From the NCBI RefSeq assembly GCF_002014985.1, contig NZ_MUXU01000056.1, positions 28,025 through 92,024 of the forward strand: a DNA stretch of 64,000 bases. The letters run 5' to 3'. Position 1 is the stretch's first letter; every line of letters begins with the position of its first letter. The stretch is from Moraxella caviae (GTDB lineage Bacteria; Pseudomonadota; Gammaproteobacteria; Pseudomonadales; Moraxellaceae). Shown in pieces: positions 1 to 8,899 of the stretch. Made by a program: the position numbers and the translations under genes. The notes beneath the pieces are model-generated. The model ran no database searches and was not told the origin of the DNA. It saw only the letters and a list, made by a program, of their open reading frames with translations.

Positions 1-184
1 CCTGCATTTGGCTCATGAGCGTCAGCTGCCAAGCCTTCGCCATGTGTGCCTGATAGCGTGGCACGGCAATCAGCGCAAGCACGGCAATGATAACAAGCAC
101 CGCCAACAGCTCAAGCATACTGATGCCTGCTTGGGGTTTTAAAACGCCCAGCTTTAAAAATGGTTTTGAGCGTATTTTCATCAT
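1..184 (-). CDS. Type IV pilin-like protein (PilE-type minor pilin), 3' end outside the window
   Basis: I translated this stretch by hand because it runs off the window edge. The protein starts at an ATG doublet (184 and 181) and carries a short basic leader. A class III prepilin peptidase site follows: Gly then ISMLELLAVL, so the mature protein would start with Ile and has the conserved Glu at position 5. The hydrophobic helix then continues to an AVPRYQ motif, as in PilE and PilA pilins. It lies 98 bases downstream of pilY1 on the same strand, the place where pilE sits in the Pseudomonas fimU-pilVWXY1Y2E cluster, so a minor pilin of the PilE type is the best reading. Only about 61 residues are visible, so the type of pilin is inferred from context. 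The family is certain from the N-terminus. Confidence 0.85.
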   Translation of the reverse strand, partial: MMKIRSKPFLKLGVLKPQAGISMLELLAVLVIIAVLALIAVPRYQAHMAKAWQLTLMSQMQ

Positions 185-282
185 TTTCACCAAATTAGCT
201 AAATCTTTCGTTTTGTTATGCACACTATACTGGCGATGCAATTTAGTACAGCTTAGTTCAACACCGCCCAATCAAGCACAAT

Positions 283-3200
283 TCAATCACGCAACGCACG
301 CACGTCATACCAATACAACTTTCTAAGCCGTGCGTCATTTGCCAGCGGCTGTGTGTCGCTTGGCGCAGTGTCTGGTGCGGTGCTTGGCGTGCTATTTTGT
401 GCGTCAAGCCCTGTCGCAGACAGCACATCAAGCTGTGCGCCATCATTGCTTGTCGTCAAATTCGCCTGCCAAAGCCCCTGCACCAAATCACCCATCACGC
501 CAAAATCCGACTCACCAAGCGCAAACAGCGGCTGATGATTGCGGGCATTTTTACACACACCAAATGGCAAACAAAAGCCTTGCGTTTGCGACACGCCAGC
601 AAGATACGCCTGACAAGCGTCCGCAGGCTTGACGCTAAATTTTGGGCTATATGCCGTCAAATAATGAATCGCCTGCACGCCCACACGTCCGCTCGCAGAC
701 ACAGGCACAATCATACCACTGTCCACGCCCACCGCAGGCGCACCATTCACATTTAGCGCACGATACCAGCCGCCACTTCTGGCAACTTTTCGCATATCCG
801 CCACGCTGCCAAGCTCGCTTAATCGCACCAAATCCGCCAAGCGCACATCACGCGTGGCAAAAGGCGCAGCCTTACTCATCAAGCCATCATCAAAAATGCC
901 AAACACCAAAGACGGCTGTGATTTTGCCAAATTGTCATTTGACTTATCATGTAAGCCATCGCTCGCCAATCCGCCACTTATTAAACTTATCAGCGCAAAA
1001 CGCCTTGATTTGCTTTTGGCGCTGATTTTCGCCTGCTGACGGCTGGGATTGGCGTGATAGTCATAAAAACTGACAAGCGGTCTGTGGTGAAATTGAATGG
1101 CATGATTTGGCGCTGGATTTAGGTCTAGGCTTTCGTTAAAACTTGGGTTTTGCCCATCCGTGTTCGTATCCGCCACAAAAATTCGCACAATGCGTGCGTC
1201 AAGTTTTTGATTTGCTGCATTGTCCGTCAAATCCACACGCAGCAGCTGTCCGCCCAAATCCGCCACATACAGATGGTCAGCGTTGCCGTCTTGATTGCGA
1301 TCAAGCACCGCTGGCGTGGCAATGATGGCGTGGCGCAAATGCTTTTCATCATCGTCCGCTTGCCCATGCGCACCGCTCCACACACCAAGCACGTTGCCCG
1401 TCAAAGCGTGCAAAATATAAATGGCATTGCCAGCAGTCGGCTCGGCGCACGCCACACGCCCAAAACAATCCGCACCGCCGCCCGTCAGCACCGCAGGCAC
1501 GCTCACACCGCCCACCAGCACACGGCTGATACTGACCGCTTGGTGAATGTGGCTGATGCGCGGGTGCGTGGCTGGATTGATTTGCCATAAAATACGCGGC
1601 GCACCGCCTGTCAGCGCAGGCGTGATGTCCACCGCCATCAAGCCCTTGCCCGCTCTGCCAAAGCCGCCCACCGCAATCAGCTTATGCGCACCTTGATCAG
1701 CCACCCACGCAATGCGCCAATCTGCCGCAAACACCTGCTGCAATACTGGCGATGGCGTCAAAAGCAGCGCTGTGATTTGCTCGCCAGTCGTACGCTTTAG
1801 CACACGCAGCACGCCAAAACCATCGGCAAACGCCACAAAGCCATCTGCTGTGCCAGCTGCTGCCAAATACTTCACACTTGGCGCAACCGCTGGCGCAAAA
1901 CCAAGCGCACCCATGCTTGGCGTAAGATTATCAAATAAAAACTTGGGCGGATTTACCGATAATTGATTGATAAGCTGCTCAGTGCTGACTGAGTGCGAAT
2001 TGACTGAATTTGTCGTTTGGTTGTCTGGCGCAGATGAATTATTGGACAAGTTGTCGGACAAATTGCTAGACGCATGATCAAGCGCATTATCAGAAAAACC
2101 ATTCGCCTGCAGCACCGCCTGCGTGCGCACCGAAGGCACTCCCAAAATCTGCAGCAATGCCTTGATGTCATCAGGCGTGTACTCTGCACCCAGCCGCTCA
2201 AAGCCAGCCGCACCTTGATGAGACACCGCCAAGCGCACAAGCTCGCCATCGTGCCGATTTTGACGCACATACAGATGATTAGGCGTGTCATGGCTATAAT
2301 CATTGGCATTTGGCTGATTTGCCCTGCGCCTTAGCCAAGCATTCGCCCCACTGCGCCCATCTGCCGCCCATAAATCCTGCACATTGGCATTAGGCATGGC
2401 GACTGGACTTGGCGCAGCAGTCAAACCTGCCGATGGCTTGGCGGTTTGGTATAACGCCTGCAGCCTTGTATCCACCAGCGTGCTTTTTTGGGCGGCGTGC
2501 GTGGCAAATTTAAGCACATTACCCTGCCAACCAGCTGACGTGCGCGCCACCGCTCCCACATAGCCAAAACGCCCACGCACCGTAAAATTCGCCCAAGCAT
2601 AGCGATTTTCATGCGCAAACATCGCCAAAATCCGCTCGGCAAACGCACTGACCGTCTGCGCCAAATCATTCTGCTCGCTGGCTTGAGCGTTTAAATGCAG
2701 CGCAAAACTGCACGCAGCCACTGATGATTTTACACTTTCATTAAAAGCAATCGCCCCATCGCCAATGGGTAAACTGGCAAGCTGCCGAGCAAGCGTTTGC
2801 CGCCCTGACTCGCTTAGCGACTCTTGGAATAACTGCTGATTTGCGCTATTGATTTGTAACGTTGCATTCGGTAAATCCGCCATCTGCGATAACGCCAAAA
2901 GCAGCGCCATGCGTGCCACTGAAGCTGCGTCATACACCACACGCCCGCCAGCTGCACAGCCGTGCATGGCATAAGTGATACGCTCATCACCAATCATCAC
3001 CGTAAAGTTTTGTGTGTAATTAGTACGCACAATCTGCGTGTGCGCACCGTCCACACCTGCCAAAACCTTGACATCACACAGCGTTTGCGCCTGCGTGATG
3101 GAAGGTGCGCCTGCCGTACGCCCAAAATCCACTTCAAGCACGCCCAGCGATTGTGGCGCACGATACACCGCCAAACTGCCGCCCGTCATCTGTGCATGGC

Positions 3201-3363
3201 TGACTTGCATCACGCCAAATACCGTAAAACTTAGCAACAAACTTAGCAAAACAGCCGTGCGCACGCTTTGAAAAGCTCTGATTTTGATAAGCGCAAACAC
3301 GCCCAGCCTTGGCAAATCAGCTGCCAAAAATTCACGCTGTCCACTTTTATCAATGATACTCAT
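283..3363 (-). CDS. pilY1: PilY1/PilC-type pilus tip adhesin and biogenesis factor
   Basis: About 1026 residues, close to the PilY1/PilC family size. A signal-type hydrophobic segment (about 38-52) ends in a likely signal peptidase site after SHA (about residue 57). It follows an unusually long N-terminal extension. The C-terminal half (about 490-840) is the PilC beta-propeller: it has the GGFGRAGKGLMAVDIT stretch and a calcium-binding loop DRNQDGNAD at about 688-696, followed by LYVADLGGQLLRVDL. I see no von Willebrand MIDAS motif in the N-terminal half, which makes it more like neisserial PilC than Pseudomonas PilY1. I chose the ATG at 3363, which overlaps pilX by 14 bases; an upstream start at 3396 would overlap by 47. 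Known role: pilus tip adhesin and, with the minor pilins, primer of pilus assembly. Fourth gene of the minor pilin operon. Confidence 0.9.
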   Translation of the reverse strand: MSIIDKSGQREFLAADLPRLGVFALIKIRAFQSVRTAVLLSLLLSFTVFGVMQVSHAQMTGGSLAVYRAPQSLGVLEVDFGRTAGAPSITQAQTLCDVKVLAGVDGAHTQIVRTNYTQNFTVMIGDERITYAMHGCAAGGRVVYDAASVARMALLLALSQMADLPNATLQINSANQQLFQESLSESGRQTLARQLASLPIGDGAIAFNESVKSSVAACSFALHLNAQASEQNDLAQTVSAFAERILAMFAHENRYAWANFTVRGRFGYVGAVARTSAGWQGNVLKFATHAAQKSTLVDTRLQALYQTAKPSAGLTAAPSPVAMPNANVQDLWAADGRSGANAWLRRRANQPNANDYSHDTPNHLYVRQNRHDGELVRLAVSHQGAAGFERLGAEYTPDDIKALLQILGVPSVRTQAVLQANGFSDNALDHASSNLSDNLSNNSSAPDNQTTNSVNSHSVSTEQLINQLSVNPPKFLFDNLTPSMGALGFAPAVAPSVKYLAAAGTADGFVAFADGFGVLRVLKRTTGEQITALLLTPSPVLQQVFAADWRIAWVADQGAHKLIAVGGFGRAGKGLMAVDITPALTGGAPRILWQINPATHPRISHIHQAVSISRVLVGGVSVPAVLTGGGADCFGRVACAEPTAGNAIYILHALTGNVLGVWSGAHGQADDDEKHLRHAIIATPAVLDRNQDGNADHLYVADLGGQLLRVDLTDNAANQKLDARIVRIFVADTNTDGQNPSFNESLDLNPAPNHAIQFHHRPLVSFYDYHANPSRQQAKISAKSKSRRFALISLISGGLASDGLHDKSNDNLAKSQPSLVFGIFDDGLMSKAAPFATRDVRLADLVRLSELGSVADMRKVARSGGWYRALNVNGAPAVGVDSGMIVPVSASGRVGVQAIHYLTAYSPKFSVKPADACQAYLAGVSQTQGFCLPFGVCKNARNHQPLFALGESDFGVMGDLVQGLWQANLTTSNDGAQLDVLSATGLDAQNSTPSTAPDTAPSDTQPLANDARLRKLYWYDVRALRD

Positions 3364-4177
3364 AGGCTTGCACCAAAAGCTGATGGGCGATGTCATACTT
3401 GGCGAGACAATCGGTCAGCACGCCAGACAAATCAAGGCTTGGTTCATCAAAACCCACCGCAGCAAAGCACGCCTGCGCACCTTGCCAAGCTGATTTATCC
3501 GCCACCAAAGCCGCCAGCGAATACACGTTAAATTGCACCCCAAGCGCAGGCAACGCACCGCCATCAGTACCATCTGCCAATAAATCCGCCAGCCTTGCCA
3601 AATCCTGCACATCTGCCGACACACCAGTGGCAACTGCCGAAAAATCCTGCGCTGCTTCTTCTGCGCTCGCTGCCACCCACAGCTGAATGACTACAGCCTT
3701 GTGCGCAGCCAAATCTGCCGCTGGCTGACAAGTGGCGTGCGTTTGTAGTGCGCCATCGGCATAAAAATTTTGCCCAGCAAGTGCTGGCTCATAACAAAAC
3801 GTGGTGAATGCCTGCAACGATTTGTCATTTTTTCTTAAATTTGCGCCATTTTCAGCGTCTGACGCATTAGTAAAAATCTGCTTTTCGGCTTGCTTTTGGG
3901 CAAGCGCGCGCACCAATCGCCCAAAAACCCCACGCTCGGACAGTGCAATCTGCGCACCACCATGATCAAGCGCATAAAACGGCAAATCCGCCTGCACAAA
4001 CAACTCATTTGCTGCCGTGCCAGCCTGCGCCACACGCACATCGTGCAGACTTTGGCGAATGGCAAGTGCCGCAAGCACAATCATCACCAGCACCGCCACA
4101 AGTACCGCTGCCAGCACAAAGCCACGCTCTTGGCGTGTGCTTTTGGCATAAGACTGATTAAACCGCTGAAATTTCAT
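3350..4177 (-). CDS. pilX: Minor pilin PilX
   Basis: 275 residues. A basic leader (KSTRQERG) is followed by FVLAAVLVAVLVMIVLAAL, the PilX-type N-terminal helix. The prepilin peptidase site is Gly-Phe and the mature residue 5 is Ala, not Glu. A missing Glu5 is also known from GspK, the secretion-system pseudopilin with a comparable tip role. The rest is a soluble, mostly alpha/beta domain with cysteine pairs. It sits 62 bases after pilW and overlaps pilY1, matching the standard order pilV-pilW-pilX-pilY1. Role by family: part of the minor pilin tip complex that primes pilus polymerisation with PilY1. The name rests on position and N-terminus; the body of the protein is too variable to confirm by eye. 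Confidence 0.85.
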   Translation of the reverse strand: MKFQRFNQSYAKSTRQERGFVLAAVLVAVLVMIVLAALAIRQSLHDVRVAQAGTAANELFVQADLPFYALDHGGAQIALSERGVFGRLVRALAQKQAEKQIFTNASDAENGANLRKNDKSLQAFTTFCYEPALAGQNFYADGALQTHATCQPAADLAAHKAVVIQLWVAASAEEAAQDFSAVATGVSADVQDLARLADLLADGTDGGALPALGVQFNVYSLAALVADKSAWQGAQACFAAVGFDEPSLDLSGVLTDCLAKYDIAHQLLVQAYEYH

Positions 4178-4239
4178 GAGTTTTTAAGTTTGAAAAATTA
4201 TCTTTAACCATCACTTGCGCTTATTACTCATCACACCCA

Positions 4240-5424
4240 TCAATCCGCCAGTGCATTTCTTAGCGTGATGTGCGTTTGGTGCAAGGTGCGCTTGTGGTTT
4301 GGTGCGTCATCGGCGATGGTTTTACGCTTGCCAAACACTTCAAAAACCGTCTGCGCCTGCTGTCCGCTGGGCAATGACAAAGGCGCACGGCTAATCAGCG
4401 CAAGTCGCACCGACACGATGGGTGGCGGTGAATTGTCGTTCAAATCATCAGAAAAGTCATCAGAAAAATCACCTGCCGCATTTTGCGCACCATCAGCCTG
4501 CCGTGCCTGCGCCCAATAACCACCTGCCAGCGCGCGGTATTCATCAGCCGACACAAAACGCACACCGTCCGCCAGCTGCACACCAAGCTCAACCCAAAAC
4601 CCTTCTACGCCACTTGCCACGATTTCACTTTCCACACCAAGCCCATAAATGCGGTTCGCCTGCTTGGTTTTAGCCTGCGCATCGATGATGGCGTTTAGAT
4701 AACTGCTGCTGCGCTCCACATCACGCACGCCATCACGCTCAATGCGCTCAGGAACGAAACGTGCCGAATCGCAGCGCAAATTTAGCGTGCGTGCGCTGTC
4801 TTGTGCGTTTTGCGTGGCGTTTTGTGCGCTTAGGCTGGGTGCTTGCTCCACAAAATAACGCTCAATCACCACTTGTCCTGCCACGTCCGCCATCTCACCA
4901 CTCGCCAAGCGCACACGCCTTGCACCCAGTGCCAATTTACCTTCGCAATCCCACATGGTTTGTGGCGCGCGGTAAATAATCGTCAGCTGATCGGACGCGC
5001 CATCTGTGGTATTTGCGTACGATGTCTTAGCTGATGAATCGCTCAAATACATCGCCACAGACGCATCGTCCGCCACGCTTTGCCACGAAAGCTGCGCCAA
5101 ATCCAGCAAAATTGACGCAGGCTTTACCGCCAGCACATCATCACCCATGCCAAATCCCGCCAAGCGAATGTTTGCCGCCATGCTTTGCAGCGCAAAACTT
5201 TCGGTATCAATGGCATGGACGCTACTTTCTTGCACCGCAAGGCTGCGCACGCCCATCAAAAGCACCTGAGTCAGCGCAAGTACAATCATCGCACCAATGG
5301 CAAGCACCACCACAAGCTCAAGCAAGCTAAGCCCACGCTCACTTTTTGAGCTGCGGTTTTGGTATGGCGACTTGGCTGAATTTGTCCAAATTAAACCATT
5401 TGCGCTTGGCTGAAAATTTTTCAT
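4240..5424 (-). CDS. pilW: Minor pilin PilW
   Basis: 394 residues. The leader ends in KSERG and the mature N-terminus is LSLLELVVVLAIGAMIVLAL, with Glu at position 5 and a prepilin methylation motif. The leader is about 31 residues, longer than in housekeeping pilins. The C-terminal part has the large soluble domain expected of PilW (usually 270-400 residues), with cysteines near CEGK and LRCD that could pair. The ATG follows the pilV stop (TAG) after one base, so the two are translationally coupled. Known role: part of the PilV/W/X/FimU priming complex at the pilus tip. Confidence 0.88.
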   Translation of the reverse strand: MKNFQPSANGLIWTNSAKSPYQNRSSKSERGLSLLELVVVLAIGAMIVLALTQVLLMGVRSLAVQESSVHAIDTESFALQSMAANIRLAGFGMGDDVLAVKPASILLDLAQLSWQSVADDASVAMYLSDSSAKTSYANTTDGASDQLTIIYRAPQTMWDCEGKLALGARRVRLASGEMADVAGQVVIERYFVEQAPSLSAQNATQNAQDSARTLNLRCDSARFVPERIERDGVRDVERSSSYLNAIIDAQAKTKQANRIYGLGVESEIVASGVEGFWVELGVQLADGVRFVSADEYRALAGGYWAQARQADGAQNAAGDFSDDFSDDLNDNSPPPIVSVRLALISRAPLSLPSGQQAQTVFEVFGKRKTIADDAPNHKRTLHQTHITLRNALAD

Positions 5425-5425
5425 A

Positions 5426-6256
5426 CTAATAACTTTTTACCACAATGCACTGCGCACCTTGATGATACCGCCCATCGCCAAAAGCGCACGCCACGCCTGC
5501 GCCATCTTGCACATCTGTGCGCACCGTATCGCTGATGATGGCTTGAGTTTGCCCCCATGCCGCAATCAAGCACAGCTGCTTTGGATTGTCTGCACAAAAC
5601 ACCGCATTAAACCGCGCGTCATGCGCCAAAGCCGTGTGCGCCGCTTGATAAGCATAGGCAGCCACAAGCTCATTGGGCGCACAGCTCGCCTGACAATCCT
5701 GTGCTTTTAATGCTGACGCTGCCGCACGATAAGCGCTCAAATCAGACGCAGCTTGCTGATTTACTGCGGATAATAAATTGGCATAATGGCGTTTTTGCTC
5801 GTCCGTCATCAGTCGCACCGCTTCGTTTTGCGCAGCGATAAGACTTGCCATGTGCGCATAAGTTGCTGCATGATGCGTGGTTTGCCCAGCACGCAAATAC
5901 AGCGCCATCATGCCAAGCGCCGCAAACGAAAACACCAAAAGCGCCACCAAAACTTCCAGCAGGCTAAACCCTGCTTGCTTGGCTTGTGGCTTGGCTTGTG
6001 GTTTTTTAAATCGTTTGGCTCGTGGCTTGATAAAAGATTGAGAAAATGAATGGTGTGAAAATTTGACGCACAAATTTTTAAGGTAAAAACTTGTGGCATA
6101 AAAATTTTGGATAAAGAAGTTTTGGTTAGGAAAACTTTGGCTAGAAAAACTTTGCTTATAAAAACGTTGCGTGTGCAAACTTTGGGCGCAGTACTCTTTG
6201 CCCAAGTGCGCACAGCGTTTGGGTGATGAAATTTGGTGGGTCAAATGACAAGACAA
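5426..6256 (-). CDS. pilV: Minor pilin PilV with an abnormally long leader
   Basis: 276 residues. The pilin motif Gly-FSLLEVLVALLVFSF lies at residues 96-111, so the leader before the prepilin peptidase site is about 96 residues instead of the usual 6-30. No ATG exists between the start of the frame and the pilin motif. The frame opens with a TTG at 6256 preceded by a good Shine-Dalgarno AGGGAG six bases upstream (6263-6268), so the long leader may be real. Residues about 23-57 of the leader are five-residue repeats of the form x-x-Q-S/N-F, encoded by a 15-bp tandem array (6084-6188). A shorter product from a TTG within the leader cannot be excluded. The mature part fits PilV of the tip-priming complex. 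No fimU/fimT gene is seen upstream, where comF lies instead. Confidence 0.8.
   Translation of the reverse strand: MSCHLTHQISSPKRCAHLGKEYCAQSLHTQRFYKQSFSSQSFPNQNFFIQNFYATSFYLKNLCVKFSHHSFSQSFIKPRAKRFKKPQAKPQAKQAGFSLLEVLVALLVFSFAALGMMALYLRAGQTTHHAATYAHMASLIAAQNEAVRLMTDEQKRHYANLLSAVNQQAASDLSAYRAAASALKAQDCQASCAPNELVAAYAYQAAHTALAHDARFNAVFCADNPKQLCLIAAWGQTQAIISDTVRTDVQDGAGVACAFGDGRYHQGAQCIVVKSY
6084..6188. repeat. Seven-unit 15-bp tandem array inside the pilV leader
   Basis: Seven imperfect 15-bp units in exact register, starting at 6084, 6099, 6114, 6129, 6144, 6159 and 6174 (for example taaaaattttggata, ggaaaactttggcta, gaaaaactttgctta). They are read in one frame as pentapeptides ending in Phe or Leu in the PilV leader. 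Copy changes would keep the frame. Confidence 0.85.
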
Positions 6257-6392
6257 GCCGCACTCCCTTGCAGGCGATAAAATTTACTGACGATGATAGC
6301 GGATTTTTGCGCACTTGAAAAGCCAAAAATGCGCACAAACACCCAAAAGCGATAAAACTAAAGACGTTAAAATCCGTTTTGGTAGGTTTTGG

Positions 6393-6416
6393 GGAAACTT
6401 TTAGTGAAACTTTTAG
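6393..6416. repeat. 12-bp direct repeat in the comF-pilV gap
   Basis: Two copies of gaaacttttag-type units (ggaaacttttag at 6393-6404 and tgaaacttttag at 6405-6416), followed by more degenerate copies to about 6440. The gap between comF and pilV (6257-6467) otherwise shows only the pilV ribosome binding site. Confidence 0.6.
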
Positions 6417-6467
6417 TAAAATATTGGTGAAGTTTTGCTGGTTTTGGCAAACCACTTTAAGCAAAAA

Positions 6468-7292
6468 TCATTCGCCCAGCGAAAAATCCGCCCTGCCGTG
6501 CGCCACGCACACCGCCAGCAACCGAGCGTCTGGCATGGCGTTTAGCACCGCTTTTGCCAAAGCTGACATGGTCGCGCCTGTGGTCAGCACATCGTCAAAC
6601 AGCACCACTTGACGCACAGGTGGCGACTTAGTAAGCACAAACGCATTCGCCAAATTTTCAAGCCGTGCGCTGCGATCAAGCCCACGCTGGTGCGCTGCGC
6701 TGTCCACACGCTTCACGCCTTGCCACAGCGGCAATCGCCAATGATACGCCAAAAATTTCGCCAACATCAGCGCAGGGTCAAACCCCCGCTCACGCAGGCG
6801 CGGCTTGGTGCTTGGTACGGGTAAAATCACGGTGTTGTGGCGGTTTGTGCCGTCTGGTTTTGGTAAGGTTTGTAAAATATGCGCCAGCGCCAAAAACGCA
6901 GGCACGTCTTCTTCGTCCTTGAACAGATGAAAAAGTCGGTTGATGGGATATTGGTAGAAAGTTGCCGCAAATACAGGAATGCTTTTTGGCGGCAGATGGG
7001 TTTGAGACGATAAATTGGTTTGAGATGGCGGATTGATTTGCGCTGACAAAGCAGCGTCCACCAAAGTCAAAGGCAAGCGCACAGGCTGATTGCGCCAAGC
7101 TAGAGAGCGATGGCACGGTGCGCACAAAAAAGCCTGCGCCTTTAGATAACGCAAATCCGCTTGCCGATAACCATCACCAAATCGCTGCTGACACAGCACG
7201 CATTGGCGCATATCCACAGGCAGCGCACCCAAAAGCCGCCGCAGCCCCACAGATAACGCACAAGGCGGTAAGCGCACTGTCGTTGTTCGCAT
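6468..7292 (-). CDS. comF: ComF family protein, phosphoribosyltransferase-like
   Basis: 274 residues. The N-terminal part has a zinc-finger-like cysteine set (CVLCQQRF, then CAPCHRSL). The C-terminal half has the PRTase fold signature with the PRPP loop VVLFDDVLTTGATMSALAKA near residue 230, and the upstream Arg-rich KPRLRERGFDPA stretch typical of ComF. The ATG at 7292 has a strong Shine-Dalgarno (AAGGGAGG). Known role: needed in competent bacteria for uptake or processing of transforming DNA, probably with the cytosolic PriA/ComFA-type machinery; its catalytic activity is unsettled. Standing directly upstream of the minor pilin operon, which builds the DNA-uptake pilus, fits a shared role in transformation. 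Confidence 0.92.
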   Translation of the reverse strand: MRTTTVRLPPCALSVGLRRLLGALPVDMRQCVLCQQRFGDGYRQADLRYLKAQAFLCAPCHRSLAWRNQPVRLPLTLVDAALSAQINPPSQTNLSSQTHLPPKSIPVFAATFYQYPINRLFHLFKDEEDVPAFLALAHILQTLPKPDGTNRHNTVILPVPSTKPRLRERGFDPALMLAKFLAYHWRLPLWQGVKRVDSAAHQRGLDRSARLENLANAFVLTKSPPVRQVVLFDDVLTTGATMSALAKAVLNAMPDARLLAVCVAHGRADFSLGE

Positions 7293-7371
7293 TACCGCCT
7301 CCCTTTTATTTAACCAAGATTTCTCATTAAATCTTTGATTTTCTTAGAAAATTTTGCCTGAAAACCGCCAA

Positions 7372-8631
7372 TCACAATCCCATAAAGCCATCAAGCATTA
7401 CGCCCACGCCCACTGCGGTGGTTTCGTGGTTATAATCCACGATGGATTGCCCATAGCCTTGGAAAAATTGCACATAGCCGCTGATGCCCTTGCCAAGCTG
7501 GCGAGTATAATCCACTTGCAGCGCGCCTTTGCCTGTGGCGGGATTAAAGCGCACCGTACCCGCCAGATTGTCTTTGTCGTTCATTTGGTACAAGAAGCGC
7601 ACATCGCCATAGCCGTAATAATCGGTGATGTCTGGGTTGTCGTCTGGATTTTCTTTTAGGATACGCCCCCATAAGCGTGGCATGATGGTCAGCTTATCCC
7701 ACTCCATGCCGCCCATGACGTAGGCGCGGTTCCACGAACGAGACCACGGATCGTCTTCGCCATTTGAGTGGTGCATCACGCCTGCGCCCAGCATACGCAA
7801 TTTACCGCCAAACGGCAAATCCGCCACCACAGGCTGCGTTACGAACAGCTCTGGCTGATAATCGTGCGCGCGGAAAGGACGAGAATATTTGGCATTAAAC
7901 ACCTGCCAATGCGACTGCTGCGTGTAGCCCAGCCACAAATCTGCGTCCGTACCGAATAAATCTTCCGCCGCTTTCATTTTTAGCGAGATTTGGAATTTCA
8001 GCTCATTTTCACGCATTTGCCCTGCTTTGTACGGCGGCGTTTCTTGGCTTGGCGTGCTTGGATAGCGGTTTGGCTTACCGTTGATAAATAGCGGCAACAT
8101 ATAAGTTGGGTTGTGCGGACGTGCTGTCCACAAGCCGCGATCGCTGTTTTTATCCAAATCAAAGGCAAGACTCAGCGGTGAATACTGGCGCACGTCTTGG
8201 GCTGGTGTGTCAGACAGGCTGTCATCACTCTTTGGCGCATTTGGGTCTACACGCACCACTTGCACATCGCCTTTAAATAAAGGCTTGATAGAATCGCCAA
8301 GCGCAATCGGGCGTTTTTGGGCGATAACCGTTGGTGTATCGCCCTGCGCCAAAGTGTCAAAGCACGCCAAACGTGTGGCGGCTTCGGTGATGGTGGCACA
8401 CTCATAAAACATCGCTTCATGCTTTTCGCTGTCGCTGATTGCACTTGCCATGTGCGCTGCCGCTTCGCTGCTTGCTAAGTCAGCGTGCGCAGTTTCAGGT
8501 GCAATTTCAAGGACAGTTTCGTTCGCTTGCGCTGTCATCGCTGCGCCCACCGCCAAAGACAGCAAGAGCGCCTTTGGTGCGTTAAAATTCACTGCTTGAA
8601 AAAATGCTGTATGTGAAAATATCTGTGTCAT
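7372..8631 (-). CDS. pldA: Outer membrane phospholipase A (OMPLA)
   Basis: 419 residues, longer than the 289 of E. coli because of an N-terminal region of about 200 residues before the barrel. That region has a signal-like segment (about 19-36) and a C..I.E..TRLACFDTLA motif. The barrel carries the family's catalytic signature HHSNGEDDPWSRSWN. By comparison with E. coli His142, Ser144 and Asn156, the catalytic residues are His287, Ser289 and Asn301. The C-terminus matches the family (GYGQSIVDYNHETTAVGVGVML). Reaction: calcium-dependent hydrolysis of acyl chains from phospholipids that reach the outer leaflet of the outer membrane. It stands alone, with a 14-bp tandem array upstream of its start that could affect transcription. 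Confidence 0.95.
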   Translation of the reverse strand: MTQIFSHTAFFQAVNFNAPKALLLSLAVGAAMTAQANETVLEIAPETAHADLASSEAAAHMASAISDSEKHEAMFYECATITEAATRLACFDTLAQGDTPTVIAQKRPIALGDSIKPLFKGDVQVVRVDPNAPKSDDSLSDTPAQDVRQYSPLSLAFDLDKNSDRGLWTARPHNPTYMLPLFINGKPNRYPSTPSQETPPYKAGQMRENELKFQISLKMKAAEDLFGTDADLWLGYTQQSHWQVFNAKYSRPFRAHDYQPELFVTQPVVADLPFGGKLRMLGAGVMHHSNGEDDPWSRSWNRAYVMGGMEWDKLTIMPRLWGRILKENPDDNPDITDYYGYGDVRFLYQMNDKDNLAGTVRFNPATGKGALQVDYTRQLGKGISGYVQFFQGYGQSIVDYNHETTAVGVGVMLDGFMGL

Positions 8632-8765
8632 GGTGTGTTACCGATGTTAAATGCGTTTATCGCCACGAAAACTTGCCGTTTTTACAAACTGTCTTTTATG
8701 CCTTTATGCTGGACAATCAAACCAAACCGCTTGTAAAAATCAGCCTGCCATCATGGCAATTTTAC

Positions 8766-8849
8766 ACATGGAAATTTATACGTTAAAACTTGCACGTTAA
8801 AGTTTGCACATCAAAACTTACACGTTAAAATTTACACATGAAAATTTAT
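8766..8849. repeat. Six-unit 14-bp tandem array upstream of pldA
   Basis: Six units in perfect 14-bp register from 8766, 8780, 8794, 8808, 8822 and 8836. Examples are ACGTTAAAACTTGC, ACATCAAAACTTAC and ACATGAAAATTTAT; units of the ACG and ACA types alternate irregularly. It lies between the DUF3465 stop and the pldA start, 135-218 bases upstream of pldA. Confidence 0.85.
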
Positions 8850-8899
8850 CAATACAACGTTAAAATTAAACTTTCTATCGCCCAACTATCCGCCAATCA

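Noticed and set aside
283-446. Short overlapping frames on both strands inside pilY1
   Set aside because: All are shadows of the long pilY1 frame in other phases.
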